A stretch of DNA of 64,000 bases from Limanda limanda (lineage: Eukaryota; Chordata; Actinopteri; Pleuronectiformes; Pleuronectidae): NCBI RefSeq assembly GCF_963576545.1, contig NC_083639.1, positions 23,654,118 to 23,718,117 on the forward strand. Direction: 5' to 3'. The notes beneath the pieces were generated by a model. The model made no database searches, had not been told where the DNA came from, and was given only the letters and a program-made list of their open reading frames with translations. How positions within the stretch are numbered: position 1 is the first letter of the stretch; every line of letters starts with the position of its first letter. Both the position numbers and the translations under genes were made by a program. This document shows positions 1-11,611 of this stretch, in pieces.

Positions 1-581
1 ATTTAAATCTCACTGGACTGTCCCTATTCCCTATTATGCATCTAGCTATCCCTTAAGTAATGCAGGGTAATGGAAGCAAAATTGGGGGAAATGCAGGGAT
101 TTTTTTTTCAGCAGTGATTTGTTTGCTAATGCTGTTACTTTCACAGCTGAGATACATTGCTGGCTGATGTAATTTAGTTCTGTGAAACACACAGCACCCT
201 ACCAGTCTGCTTCATAAAAGAAATGTATCTTTTTTTTCTGTCAAATAGCCCATTATGTCCCTGCATATTTCTCCCTCGCCCCTTTTATGATAACCTTTCT
301 GAATTCAATAGTCGCTGATAACAAAATACAGTTGGAAATGTGTGGCAATCACACGTAGACATACAATTGCAGGATTCAAACCTGAGGCGCAAACAAATTA
401 CAACCTTTCCTCCTGCTTTCTCCTCTAAACAGCCCCAGGTTGAAAATGATTGAGGAATGATATCAAGTTGCATATTAAAGGAACGGTAGATATTCAAACA
501 AGTTTTATTACGACTCAGCATACTTGCACTACCCTATTTTGTGGTGGTTTTAAATCCATATTCATATTTTTTTCTTTTCAG
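1..581. other. Single-copy non-coding DNA upstream of candidate exon
   Basis: AT-rich sequence with short homopolymer T runs (near 110 and 230). I see no coding frame, repeat family or RNA gene. Its 3' edge is a pyrimidine-rich tract (566-579) leading into an AG, which forms the acceptor of the candidate exon that follows. Confidence 0.6.
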
Positions 582-637
582 GTGTTAATTTTGCCTGTGC
601 TGAGAGAACTTCTGAAACAGCAAGATAATATTGACAG
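582..637 (+). other. Candidate 56-nt protein-coding exon
   Basis: A T-rich pyrimidine tract ends in AG at 580-581 and a GT (GTAGAA) follows at 638, giving acceptor and donor around 56 nt. Only one of the three frames is open. It reads VLILPVLRELLKQQDNIDR, a leucine-rich stretch that could form an amphipathic or coiled-coil helix, ending in a split codon. I do not recognise the protein. The donor is weak (no G at +5) and no partner exon is visible nearby, so it would have to belong to a gene with very long introns. A chance open frame remains quite possible. Confidence 0.3.
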
Positions 638-2914
638 GTAGAAAACTCATACCTCAAAATAAAGGCTTCTTGCAAATAAGAAAAATAGGTTTTTGAGTCC
701 TGCTGATATATTTATAAGAAGGGTCGTATATGGAGTAGTTTGTATGCTTGTCTTTGAACTGATGAAAGCATGGACATTTTACCAAAAAAGGAGATAAAAT
801 GTTTTTATTTTCTTAATTTAAAACTAAGAACTGTAAAGAAATAAGGGAGTTTTTAGGTGAATTATGGAATCAGTTATGTCTATAGTCCAACATGTGCTAG
901 GTTTCATTCATAAAACACCTAGTTTAAGGTTAGGGAACAATTGTGGAATCATGAGAGAGCACACATTAAACTCTGTACTTTTTGAAGAAGGAAAACAGAT
1001 GTTTTGTCATATATTCTTTTGGATTCCCTTGGATTGTTGCTAACTTTAATTTGGTGTTCCTTTGCAATATTTTTTGCGTGACCCCTGACCCATTGGAGCA
1101 GCTAATGTCACAGAGGTTATGATTTCAGAAAATGACAAAATGAGCAGCTTAAAATACATAAAAACTGAATTGCTACATAAATGTAATGATACAGTGTTTG
1201 ATTTATTTGGAGTCCAATGACATATGTGTATTATTCCCCTTACATGTAACATAGAAAATGAGTAGACTATTGTCGGGGCTCATGTGTTGTGTTTATGGAT
1301 GCTGAAGAAAAATAAATCTTGTTATTCCAGTGGCAGCTATCTGTGAGAGGCACAAACTGGGGCTCTGATCAGCCTGTGCTCGGTTATTTATACTCGGCGC
1401 AGCAGCTGATAAACAAAATCAAGCTCAAAGTCTTTTTGTCATAAATAGCAAGTCACCACCGAATTCAGCAAACTGCTGCAGCAAACTTTCAAATACAAGC
1501 ATAAACATATGAGCTTATTTGAGCCGAGGATGTATGAGTTTTGCTGTAAGAATACTCTGTGTAAACTGCATGTGCCACCAGGAATCTATGTGTTTTTTGT
1601 TTACAGTGATGCAATGAGCAGAGAAAACACAATTTGTAGCCAAGAGTAACTTCATACCATAAAGCAAATGTGGAAAAACCAACAGCTGTCCTCTCTTCTG
1701 TCCTCTATTTAAAGCAAAGGCGGAGGTAACTTTTTGCAATAATATATCACAGCAACAATGTAGGAGGAGGTCAGGGTAAATGGTGTTGAGTTCAAAGCAT
1801 AAAGAATGACTTGCACTACAGAATCGAAGGTTTATGTCACATCTGTTATCAACGATCAAAAATGGTTATTTGTTGAGGTCTTCTCCCAGAGTGATTACTG
1901 TAGTTGAGATGACACTGATTGAGTTTACCAGGTTATTTATGGCCTTGGCTGTATAATGTATTCAGTGGTTTCAAAGCTAAGGGTCAAAATAGTGGCTTTT
2001 TCACAGAAGTTGTCAAAATAGTAGTTAATTTTAAATTAAAGCATGCAGATAAACAAAATATTTGTCCCCACATTACTCTTATACTGAATAAAAAGAAAAA
2101 CTGTGACATGTGCACGTAGTTGTTTTCTTTGCAAACTAGCTTGAAATCAATATGCTTTGTATTCTTGAAGCACGTCCTGGAGGATGAAGCACACAAGGCT
2201 ATGGCAGTGTTATTTGGGGGGCTGCAAAGTTTATCACTTCTTAACACCATCACAACGTCAAATCTTCATGTAGGAAATCAACAAGCCCTAATAAATAATA
2301 CATTAGCACACAAAGCAAATCCCTTCAACCAAACATTTTCTAAAACTGAACTAATAACTTTTTAAGTACAAGGCATAACTTATAGAGATGTTTCAGGCCC
2401 TGTATGCTGTGGAAAGCATGAACTGCACATGCACACATACACTGGTGGATGTGGATCACATCACTCCAGTTCCTACCCCTCGTCTGGAGGTAGTAATTAC
2501 TAAAGGACATTTTCTATTGTTTCACCTTAACCTGGCTCCTGCATTTGGGTGCTCCTGCTTTCCACTGGTGACATTCGGTCTCTGTCTCTCCCTCTGTTTC
2601 CCTCTTGTTTTGAGGGTGGGATGGATGATGGCTCCATCAAGTAACTGAATTGAGACACATTGCTCCATCCGCTCAATAGTGTTCTTCAATCTAGTAGCTT
2701 TAGTCTTGTGTGAAGTTAACGCACCACTAATTTACACTAATTAAATGCACAACATACTTTTGGATGTATTGATTTTTGTGTGCAGTTTAATATTCTTGTC
2801 ATCTATTACCATATAGTCAAATTTTTCACTATTTTTTGGAAAGCAAATATGCCCCACGGTTAAAGAAAAAATCATCGCATAGGCCATCACGTGAAATACC
2901 AGGAGCAAGAGAGA

Positions 2915-2915
<1 letters not shown>
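638..2915. other. Single-copy non-coding DNA
   Basis: No coding gene or recognised repeat. Around 1377-1470 there is a compact group of motifs resembling developmental transcription-factor sites (an E-box CAGCTG followed directly by a forkhead-like ATAAACAAA). This could be regulatory, but the sequence alone does not establish it. Open frames here are short and not protein-like. Confidence 0.5.

Positions 2916-2955
<40 letters not shown>
2916..2955. repeat. (TG)20 microsatellite
   Basis: An uninterrupted run of TG dinucleotides of about 40 bp. Such runs are abundant in fish genomes and usually length-polymorphic. Confidence 0.97.
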
Positions 2956-2957
<2 letters not shown>

Positions 2958-3369
2958 CCCAGACTCCTCAAATAGGGAGCGAGGTGGAATTTAAACACAC
3001 ATACACACAGGCCCCAAGGTCCCGCCCTAGCTCACTTGACATAAAAAGTGAGTCAGTAGTACCGAGATGAGAGGAGCAGAGCCAGTTAACGTGAACCGGT
3101 CAGTAAGTCCAATTTGTTAAAGAGTGGCAACAAAAGTAAAAATACAGGGCTTCTACTACGTTGTGCCACTGCCACTGCTTCATTCAGGACAGAAGCAGCG
3201 GTGGCTTTGTACCGTGCTGGAAATTTCTGTATCCTCCTCCACTGTCCTGCTGAGCTACTCTCACTCAACATACAACTTGAATGTGAGCGGAAATATTGTC
3301 AGGGATGCAAACACATGTATGGTTAAAATAGAGAGAGAAGTTCGAAGTAGAAAAAAACTGCGTAATATA

Positions 3370-4826
3370 CAATCTGATGATCTGTGCTATTATGCAAATT
3401 GCCCCCTTCCAGATTTTAATTTTTTTTTCACACTTAAATGATTCAGATCATCAAACAAATTTTAATATTAGACAAAGATAACTCAAGTTAATAAAAATGC
3501 AGTTTTTAAATTATGATTTCATTTATTAAGGGAAAAAAGTTGTCCAAATAATTGCCCCCTAAACCTAATAACTGGTTGTGCCACCCTTGACGGCAACAAC
3601 TGCAATCAAGCATTTGCGATAACTAGCAATGAGTATTTCACATCGCTGTGGAGGAATTTTGGCCCACTCTTTTTTGCAGAATAGTTTTAATTCAGCCACA
3701 TTGTAGTGTTTTTTAGTATAAACGGTTTGTTTAAGGTCAACAGCAACTCAATCGGATTTAACTCTGGACTTTGACTAGGCCACTCCAAAACCTTCATTCT
3801 GGGTTTTTTTAGCCATTCAGAGGTGGACATGCTGGTGTGTTTCGGATCATTGTCCTGCTGCCCTTACCCAAGTGCACTTTAGCTTGAGGTCACGAACTGA
3901 TGGCAGGACATTCTCCTTCAGGATTTTCTGGTAGAGAGCAGAATTCCTGGTTCCATCAATTATGGCAAGTGGTCCAGGTCCTGAAGCTGTAAAGCAGCCG
4001 CAGACCATCACAGTACCACCACCATGTTTGACTGTTGTTATGATGTTGTTTTTATGAAATGCTGTGTTGGTCAGCAGTGGCTTTCGCCTGGGAACTCTCC
4101 CATGGATGCCATTTTTGCCCAGTCTCTTTCTTATTGTTGAATCACGAACACTGACCGTAGCTGAGGCAAGTGAGGCCTGCAGTTCCTCAGATGATGTTCT
4201 GGGGTCTTTTATGACCTCCTGGATGAGTCGTCAATGTGCTCTTGGAGTTATTTTGGTAGGCCGGCCACTCCTGGGAAGGTTCACCACTGTTCAAAGTCTT
4301 CTCCATATGTCGATAATGGCTCTCACCGTGGTTCACTGACGTCCCAAAGCCTTAGAAATGGCTTCGTAACCCTTTCCAGACTGATACATGTCAATGACTT
4401 TGTTTCTCATCTGTTTTTGAATTTCGTTAGAAATGATAATGTTGCTTTTTGAGATCTTTTAGCCTACGTCACATACGCCCTTGTCAGACTGGTTACATTT
4501 AAGTGATTTCTTTAATCAAAAGGTGTGGCAGTAATCAGGCCTGGGTGTGGCTAGTGAAATTGAATTCAGCTTTCCAAAAAAATGTTGTTAATCACAATTC
4601 ATTCATGTTTTATCGTGGGGGGGCAATTACTTTTTCACATAGGGCCAGGTAGGTTTGGATAGCTTTTTTCCCTTAATAAATGAAATCATCATTTAAAAAC
4701 TGCATTTTATATTCACTCTGGTTATCTTTGTCTAATATAAAAATTTGTTCTGAAACATTTAAGTGTGACAAATATGCAAAAAACATAACAAACCAGGAAG
4801 GGGGCAAATACTTTTTCACAGCACTG
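3370..4826 (-). mobile_element. Tc1-like DNA transposon, defective, long inverted-repeat type
   Basis: Two related arms of about 200 bp face each other: the 3400-3565 sequence recurs inverted at 4612-4805, including the shared GCCCCCTTCC and CTTAATAAATGAAATCAT stretches. The right end finishes in CACTG followed by TA, as expected for Tc1/mariner insertion at TA; the left end is eroded. Between the arms lies a broken minus-strand transposase. This long-arm layout is the IR/DR type known from fish Tc1 elements. The element is inactive: stops, frameshifts and an internal deletion are visible. Confidence 0.9.
3565..4445 (-). pseudogene. Tc1-family transposase relic
   Basis: Read on the minus strand, the frame starts with a helix-turn-helix region (MRNKVIDMYQSGKGYEAISK near 4410) and a GRPTKITPRA linker. 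It continues to a basic RKRLGKNGIHGRVPRRKPLL segment and then jumps to NTAFHKNNIITTVKHGGG and the VCGCFTASGPG region. The segment normally lying between these, which carries the first catalytic aspartate of the DD(E/D) triad (usually WTDE), is missing, so about 120 bp has been deleted. The following QQDND-like block is frameshifted and the C-terminus ends near 3572 with a GGTTSY-like stretch. Stops occur in the HTH, the linker and the catalytic half. The full-length family protein is about 340 residues. No function is expected. Confidence 0.9.
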
Positions 4827-4834
4827 TATATACT

Positions 4835-4855
4835 CCCCCCCCCCCCCCCCCCCCC
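4835..4855. repeat. C21 homopolymer
   Basis: Twenty-one consecutive C residues immediately next to the right end of the Tc1-like element. The length of such a run is sequencing-error prone. Confidence 0.95.
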
Positions 4856-4859
4856 ACAC

Positions 4860-5300
4860 CAAAAACAAATCATCGGTCTCCAGGAATTCAAAAAGCCTCC
4901 TAAATAGACGTCAAAAAAACGGGAGTCGCCAAAAAGCAAGTAATTTGCATGCATGGTTGTTCCTTGTAGCTTAGTAACAGCTGTCCTCAAATATGGACAT
5001 TATTCACAACGTTTGGATGACGTGGAGACCAGACTAGATTGGTGATATGAGCGGATAGAGCGATCAGATCTCATTTGGATCTCAATGTAGATACTGGTGA
5101 CACAAGCTGTAAATTGCAATCAGGTATAATCGTATGCAGATACAATGTGAATATGAGATATTTTTTAAGGCCAGAGGTAAAGGTAGATGCCTCATTAGAT
5201 TAAATCATATACAAACATACAACATTTTCATTGTCAGAGATACTTTGACTAATGAACTAATAAAATATTGATATTATTCATGCTCTAACCATGTCAAACA
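4860..5300. other. Non-coding DNA
   Basis: AT-rich sequence between the Tc1-like element and the first coding relic. I see no gene, RNA or repeat family that I can name. Confidence 0.5.
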
Positions 5301-5998
5301 GTCATGGAAGAGGATGGCTGCTCAGTCTCTGTTGGAGGACTTAACTAACGCAATACGTGGAACTGCATCTGCTCCTACCATTAGGAGAGATAGTGCAACA
5401 AATACAAGCAGATCAACGGGTGTCTATCAATGTGTGGCCACCAATGACTCACTGTGGCAGTGGAGATACACAGTGAGATGGATTTTTAAACATAAATACT
5501 AGGTGCATTAAGTTTGATGTGTTGAAATCACGATCAATGTCAAAGTTATGTTTTACATGTGTATTGTCTAAGGAGAAGGATTGGACTCTTTTTATCAGTC
5601 TACAATATCTGGAGGGGAAGTTTTGGCTGTGACTTCTATACTGCACTTATATGTAGTGTCTTGTAAGCCATTGCAGACTGTGCACATTTTAATGCATGAC
5701 ACTGAACAAATGTAATTGCCTACTTCCATAAACAGGGCTGTCTCTGTGGTTGGTACACAGCTTTTTGCATCTGAACCCAAGTTTGAAGAGCTCAGAAAAG
5801 AAATCGATAAAACTAATATTGCTTTTCACAGCAGTTATCTACAATGATTGCACATGCAAGCAATTTAATCTTGGAAACTGTTTAATGCCATCGAAGTTCA
5901 TGTCAGCTACACAGTATACGTTAATATAAGTTTAGGATATGATGAATTTGTGAGGCGAACATTAACTAGTGATTTATGCACAAGTGCCAAAGAAAGTA
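5301..5998 (+). pseudogene. Unrecognised coding-like relic A
   Basis: Two plus-strand stretches read like eroded protein. The first, 5314-5502, is 62 codons open from ATG and contains RMAAQSLLEDLTNAIRG. The second, about 5746-5995, is a frame interrupted by only two stops and contains SEPKFEELRKEIDKTNIAFH. They are in nearby but not continuous frames. I cannot assign a family. Similar protein-like plus-strand stretches recur at 13.4-14.0, 16.0-16.5 and 18.2-18.5 kb, which suggests, but does not prove, one decayed source such as an old retroelement, virus or retrocopy. Chance open frames are the main alternative. Confidence 0.3.
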
Positions 5999-5999
5999 T

Positions 6000-7724
6000 G
6001 AGTGGTTTGCAATTATAAAATGGCTCAATGCCACTTACAGCCCATTTGTAGAATTTTATTTCAGATAAGAATAGTTCAGGTTGATTTTGGCAAAGAGGAG
6101 ATGACTATCAATTACCTCCATTCAGCCTAATGGAAAATTACATTTGTTTCAAGTAAACAGCTGTAATTGCAGAGTGGCTTTGAGTGGTTAGCACAAAGAT
6201 TATTACCATGCTGCAATCCTTAGTCCCACAGAAATTATGCACATGCAAAAACACTGAGTGTGTGCACTTTTCATAAAAAGCACAAGGACACTCAACCACA
6301 ACAAAATGATGATAAACAAGTCCTCTTCATATCTGCACAAGTGAATTTGAGTGCTTTATTTTATATGCAATACAACATTTTGGAATGTTGAGTCAGCAGA
6401 ACCAGTATAATTGACGGTGATAGGTCAAATGTTTAAGTATAAATCTTTTTTTTTTTACCATATAATCAACATGTGCATGCCCTAACTGATATAATTGCGT
6501 GGGTGGACAAGTATCAGACAGGACATACACACTGCAAAACAAGTGGGGAAAATTACAAAACCTTCTTTTAAGCCAATAAAACCGTAGCTAATATACGTAC
6601 GATATTTCACAAATCTTTGATGAAAACACTCCATCCACTAAGACACAATTTGGGTCAATGGGCCAGCAGGATTCTGGATGATATTTGTACTGTGCTAAGA
6701 TGCTTTTTTAAATTAAAAAAAGGTAATTTAACTGTATTTACAGTATAAAGCTATATGAGGGCTTAACAGTATATGCTTTTTATTTTTTTTTATAATATTG
6801 TAGATATGGAAGAAGGAGAATTGTTTTATCTAGCTTGGGGCTAAGTATATGCCCTTCAAGGTAACTATCTGGTCAGACAATGTTTCTCAAAGGTGTTTAA
6901 AGGCAAATATAATAACTTTAGTTCTGTCTGAATTTTGAAGTAAAAAATTATAGGTCAACCAGTATGGTCCACTAATTTTTAATTAAAAAGGACGTGGTCT
7001 GACTGGTGCTTTGGGGCACAAAAGAACACCCTTGTCGGAATATCAGACAATCGATGAATAGGCCAACTATGAGCTGTGCAGCTGTTTGATTGACACTGAA
7101 GCCGTGTGTAACACTGAGTCCCTTACTCATGAGAGTAAATAATCTTACCGATTACCGATCTTGACAATGAAGGTTATAGATTACTTACTAGTATCAATTA
7201 TAGTACAATTATCAGGCTACATAAAGGCACCTGGTGTGTACAATGTCTAACGCTTAATTTATTTGAAATTCAGTTAAATAAACTTGCTCAAAAGTTCATT
7301 ACTTAGGTTTGGAACATTTTATATATTTTTAAAGTAACTCACTCGCTCACACAAACACACTGTCTCCCTTTGGCGCATTAATTTGGAGGAAAAATTTGAA
7401 TGACAACAAAACATTAGTGAACTAATGGCATGAGATGGGACAAAAAGATGCTTTGAAAGATGTTTTATATGCATAGATCTCGCTAATAATAAGCTGGATG
7501 AGGGAATGTTTATTTAGGTTCTTATTGTTTGTTACAGTGCAAACAGCTGATCACGTCTGTCCCTGGCAAAATTGATCACAATAAGCGACTGGTTACTATA
7601 ACCAAATTGTGCTGCTTCAGTATGGTTTCAGAACTTGAGAGAAAGGTAACAGTGTTTTTTAGGAACACTATCATGACTGGTAGACATAAAAAAACACAGA
7701 CACACACACACCAACTCAGATGAT
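6000..7724. other. Non-coding DNA
   Basis: AT-rich sequence with several T and A runs. I see no coding frame above background and no repeat I can name. A stretch near 7585-7615 weakly resembles part of the dispersed repeat that begins at 7725. Confidence 0.5.
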
Positions 7725-8410
7725 GTCTCTGAACCGTTACAGTTTAAACGTTGATTTGTTTGAAATAAACGCCACAATATCAACACTGATCCCCACATAA
7801 TGATCAATACCTTCCTAAAATCTTACTTCATAGCACCAACACACAACCCTCAGTGCCTTTGGCTGAGGGATAGAGCGGTCATCCCCCAACCTGAAGGTCG
7901 GCAGTTCGATCCCCAGTTCTCCATCTGCATGCCGAAGTGTCCTTGGGCAAGATGCTGAACCTTCAGCATTTTTCCCTTCACAGAACAACAAAGTGCTGCT
8001 AATAGATGCACTGTATGAATGTGTGTGTGAATGGGTCAATGTAAAACTATACTGTAAAAGCTTTGAGTGGTCATTACGACTAGAAAAGCTCTTTATAAAT
8101 ACAACATAATTTAGCATTTTACAAAGAGTGTTATAGAAGACACATGTGTAAAGTCGCCCTGGATAAAACAACACAATTTGTGAACTTAGTCAATGTATGG
8201 AGACCCAGAGTAGTAGGCGCGCGGTGCACAGAGACAACGGGAGGAGCAGCCCGTTTATACCAAACATGTATGAAAAGACCCAAAATGAACACTGTAAGAA
8301 GATAACTTGATCACTATAACCAAATTATTTAAACAGCATTTGTAAGGGAACGATTCCCTCCCAAGCTTTTTGATCCTTGTAAATGGTTGATCAGGATATC
8401 CATGTTCACT
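7725..8410. repeat. Dispersed repeat, copy 1 (split by a SINE)
   Basis: This stretch matches 10480-10960 in the same orientation. Shared blocks include ATCAACACTGATC near 7777 and 10526, CAATGTATGGAGA near 8192 and 10667, CATGTATGAAAAGACC near 8265 and 10809, and a GATC(A)ACTATAAC(C/T)AAATTATTTA block. A SINE sits inside copy 1. The repeat family is not recognised, and no terminal repeats or coding content are clear. Confidence 0.7.
7853..8110 (+). mobile_element. tRNA-derived SINE
   Basis: The head has the two internal RNA polymerase III promoter boxes of a tRNA: a TGGCTGAGG box A-like motif and a GTTCGATCCCC box B-like motif. The body carries GAAGTGTCCTTGGGCAAGATG, and the tail has ACTGTAAAAGCTTTGAGTGGTC followed by a TATAAATAC-type end. 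The same element recurs, whole or partial, at 15439, 24886, 26115, 43297, 46368 and 62498. It has no protein-coding capacity and would depend on a partner LINE for mobility. Confidence 0.9.
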
Positions 8411-9194
8411 ATATCTGGTTAAATGCAAAGACTAACAAGGCTGTAGTGATGTACGTGTCAGCGTGAGACTGACATTGTCAGTTAGTGACATCATCAGGCC
8501 AAAATAAATTAAATGAAACACAGGTTCGAAAGGCAGCTATGTCACTGAGGGCTCTTGTGAAGTTGGGATATTTTCCCCTTCAGAGTCTAATGAAGAGGGC
8601 ATCAGAGTGGTGGAGGACCATGGTGGTAGCTCTATCAGATCGATCTCACTCCATTGTAGTTGGAAAATGGCTCTGGTGAAAAACCCTAAGCCATGTTTCA
8701 AATGTATATAGCAGTAGTGTTGCTATTGTGTGCAGGGAATCTTTTTTTTTTATAATTGCAATTTAAACAACTGAACTAATCCCAATGGGGAAAATCATTT
8801 GGAGCAGCTTGCCCACAAAACCATTTAAATACATAACTCCAAAGTCTTATCCATTAAACCAAGGCTTGGAAAAGAATATACGATGAAAGATGTGTGACGC
8901 TGACCTCGATCAGCAGAGATTTGAAAGTGAGAGGGGTAAATGTCACAGATTTCCACTCATGGGTGGTAGCTAATGGAAATGGGATAACCACACTTGGTTA
9001 GAGGCTGTTAAATGTAATATGTTTCATGGCATAGATGTCCCTAATGGTTGACTCTTTGTCAGCATTGACCTTGCAAAGTTACAGTCGTGTTGAAACACTG
9101 GGGTGGTATTATGAGCCACGTTTAACCCACGCTATGGAGATTTGGTCTTTTTGATTCACTTCCTGTGAAGGTTTGGATTGTGTGTGTGTCCCTG
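8411..9194. other. Non-coding DNA with one short open frame
   Basis: An open frame at 8485-8679 (64 codons, plus strand) has protein-like composition (for example ALVKLGYFPLQSLMKRASEW) but matches no family I know. Nothing else here is recognised. Confidence 0.35.
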
Positions 9195-9238
9195 CTTTGA
9201 TTTTAAATTAAACAAACTTTGATTTTAAATTAAACAAT
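9195..9238. repeat. 22-bp tandem duplication
   Basis: Two adjacent 22-bp units starting CTTTGATTTTAAATTAAACA that differ only at the last base. This is probably a recent slippage or repair duplication. Confidence 0.9.
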
Positions 9239-10479
9239 CACCGAGATTATAGCATTGACTCAAGTTAAAGCAGTTCAATATTGTTTACCAACTAAGTGAA
9301 CAGTGAAATCACAGCAGATGCCTTTTCAATATACTCTGCCAATAATAGGACAGTGCAGAGGATTATCATCTTGAAAATGCAGCCAGGTGGCCAGGGAGTT
9401 TTTCATGGCCCAGTAGTGGGATGGTCTTGACCGCCAAAGTCAGTCAGTTGACCTCGGTCCAGCTGAGCAGGGGAGTCACAAACTTAAAATCTGACCAAAG
9501 GCAAAAGGTTGATTTGCAGTTGAGGCAAGTCAGAGTATCACTAGGGGAGACACCACGCACCTTTTGGTGTCTCTAGATCATAGAGTTCAGCCAGTCAAAG
9601 AATAAAAAGATTAAATGATGTGAAAGACACTACATCCACAGCAGTTGTCCCTGGTGGCTCTCAAACCCTTTGCTCTGGTCCTCTGCAGTGAAAGAAAGTT
9701 TTTACAAGGTTTAAAAGAAAAGTCTGTGTAAGATGTGGTTTGATTAAACTTTTAGCCCTGCATAGTGAGAATTGATACATCTTGTCAGATTGGGACAGAT
9801 GAAATGCGTGTACTGGCTTGGCCCGTGTGAGGTAATGGCATGTACTTTCCATATACAGTAGCTGGTGTAGTGATTATCTGATGAATCCTTGGTAATTTCT
9901 GCTCCTGGCAGCTTTCTTTCTAAAGCTAACAGTTAGTTAAGCTGTTGGGCAGGAAACTAAGTATGATTTGTTAGGCAGGCAAACTCTAAGAAGCCATACA
10001 GACAACAAGACCACAAACAAATAACTTAAAGTCTAACTCATTTAAATGACTGTGCAGCATTGACTTGGTTTGTTTTAAAGTGCTGATACCACATCGTCTG
10101 CTTCCTTTCTCTAAGTGTCATCTCCAAAGTGTGTAAAAGAAAAAATGGACCACCTTACAAGCAAATGGCATATTTACTGTTCCATCTTAGTATCCATGTG
10201 TTTACAACTATTTGAATGTTAGGGTCCAATCAATATAAAAGATTAACCCCTTTTTTTTTATCATTATGAAGAAACATTGGATCTCAGTTGGGTTCTGCAC
10301 AATTCTGCAAAATTCCTAGTGTCAACCCTGAGTTACAATAGCATCAAACATACAAAGAAGAGGATAATTTACTGTATTATTATCCTCTTAATAATTTGTT
10401 ATAGTTCCACTTTCTGAATTATAGCGACAGAATGATGCTGCACTCTTTCACTTTCAGTTCTCGGGGATAATTTCTAGTT
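9239..10479. other. Non-coding DNA
   Basis: No gene is supported. The stretch 9370-9600 is less AT-rich than its surroundings and has a repeat-like or retrocopy-like texture, but neither strand gives a sustained frame and I cannot name it. Confidence 0.45.
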
Positions 10480-10960
10480 TTGCTTTCTGAATCAGGTTAA
10501 ACTTGAGTTGTTTAAAATGATGCCACAGTATCAACACTGATCAACACATAATGATTGATCCATTTCTTAATACGCAAAATCTTTCTTCATAGCTGAACAT
10601 TCATCAGCCTGTAACTCGCTCCCTTCCTCTCTCTCACTGACAGACACACAAAGAGTGTCATCTGACAATGTATGGAGAGCCTGAGGAAATGGCAGGGCAC
10701 TCGGTTTGGCTCGATTCTTTTGGGGCACAGCTGAGAGGGACACAGAGAGGAGCAGTACATTACCGACGGAGCCAGTAAAAACGGTAAAAAATTACTTTTC
10801 CTGTCCAAACATGTATGAAAAGACCAAAAATTAACACTGCAAGTGGATTACCTCATCACTATAACTAAATTATTTAGACAACATTTGTTTAGGGACGATT
10901 CTGCTTTTTGATCCATATAAACTGTTGATTACTATATCCATGACCAGTATTAGCGGTTTC
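10480..10960. repeat. Dispersed repeat, copy 2
   Basis: This is the partner of 7725-8410 in direct orientation, without the SINE insertion. It differs from copy 1 by many substitutions and small indels, so the two copies are old. Family unknown. Confidence 0.7.
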
Positions 10961-11494
10961 CACTGGTGCTGCAATCATTAACACTCCCTTTCTCTTCCCT
11001 GTTTTGCACCCGCCTCTCACTCTTCCCTATTTATATGCGCTCACCCCAACCGCTCTGGAACTGATAATTTTCTCTTTAATTGCTAAGGTCTAAATCTAAC
11101 TGTGCCTTGAGATAATGTACGTTACGATTAAATGCTAAACAAATTAACAAATTTAATTCAATTGAAAAAAAAAAAATCATATAGATTAAAACCAGTTGGC
11201 ACAGCAGCCTGTACGATTTTAAATAACTCAACTGTTGACAATTGCATTACTTGAAAAGTCAATCCAACTGTACTTTTGGATGAAGTAGTGTTTCATGCAA
11301 CTGATTCCTTAAAAATTAAACCCACATGCAACAGTCGGACCGCACCAGTCTCTATGTGCTTCAGCACAGGGAATGACCTCAACAAAGAGGCAGTGGACAC
11401 AAGGATTTTGATTATGAGGCATCTGTAAGTGAATTATTATGCCACACTTTCTTTCAGTTATTTCTTGAGGAGAAATTGCAAGCTGGGTTCTTAC
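10961..11494. other. Non-coding DNA; minus-strand frame follows candidate exon
   Basis: 10961-11308 shows nothing recognisable. On the minus strand, 11466-11310 holds an open, cysteine-rich frame ending in a stop near 11310. It could join the candidate exon 11495-11579 through a short intron, but the junction is ambiguous: the most obvious acceptor (TTACAG near 11426) leads quickly to a stop, while one at about 11466 keeps the frame open. Confidence 0.3.
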
Positions 11495-11579
11495 CTGCAA
11501 AGTCAGACATGTTATCCATGATGAAATATTTAGTGTGGAGCCGAAGTTGGTCAAATGTGCACCATAACTCTCCATCAAA
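11495..11579 (-). other. Candidate 85-nt protein-coding exon (minus strand)
   Basis: On the minus strand a T-rich tract ends in TTTTTTAG just before 11579, and GCAG|GTAAGA, a strong vertebrate donor, follows at 11495. The 85 nt between are open in one frame and contain FDGELWCTFDQLRLHTKYFI, then a short segment ending in SDFA and a split codon. The composition, with two tryptophan/cysteine-containing turns and no low-complexity sequence, is convincingly protein-like, but I do not recognise the family. It could be a host exon, an exon of an old transposon gene or a coincidence. A degraded LINE fragment on the opposite strand begins about 35 bp away. Confidence 0.35.
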
Positions 11580-11611
11580 CTAAAAAAGGTAACATTGGAA
11601 AATGGATGAGA

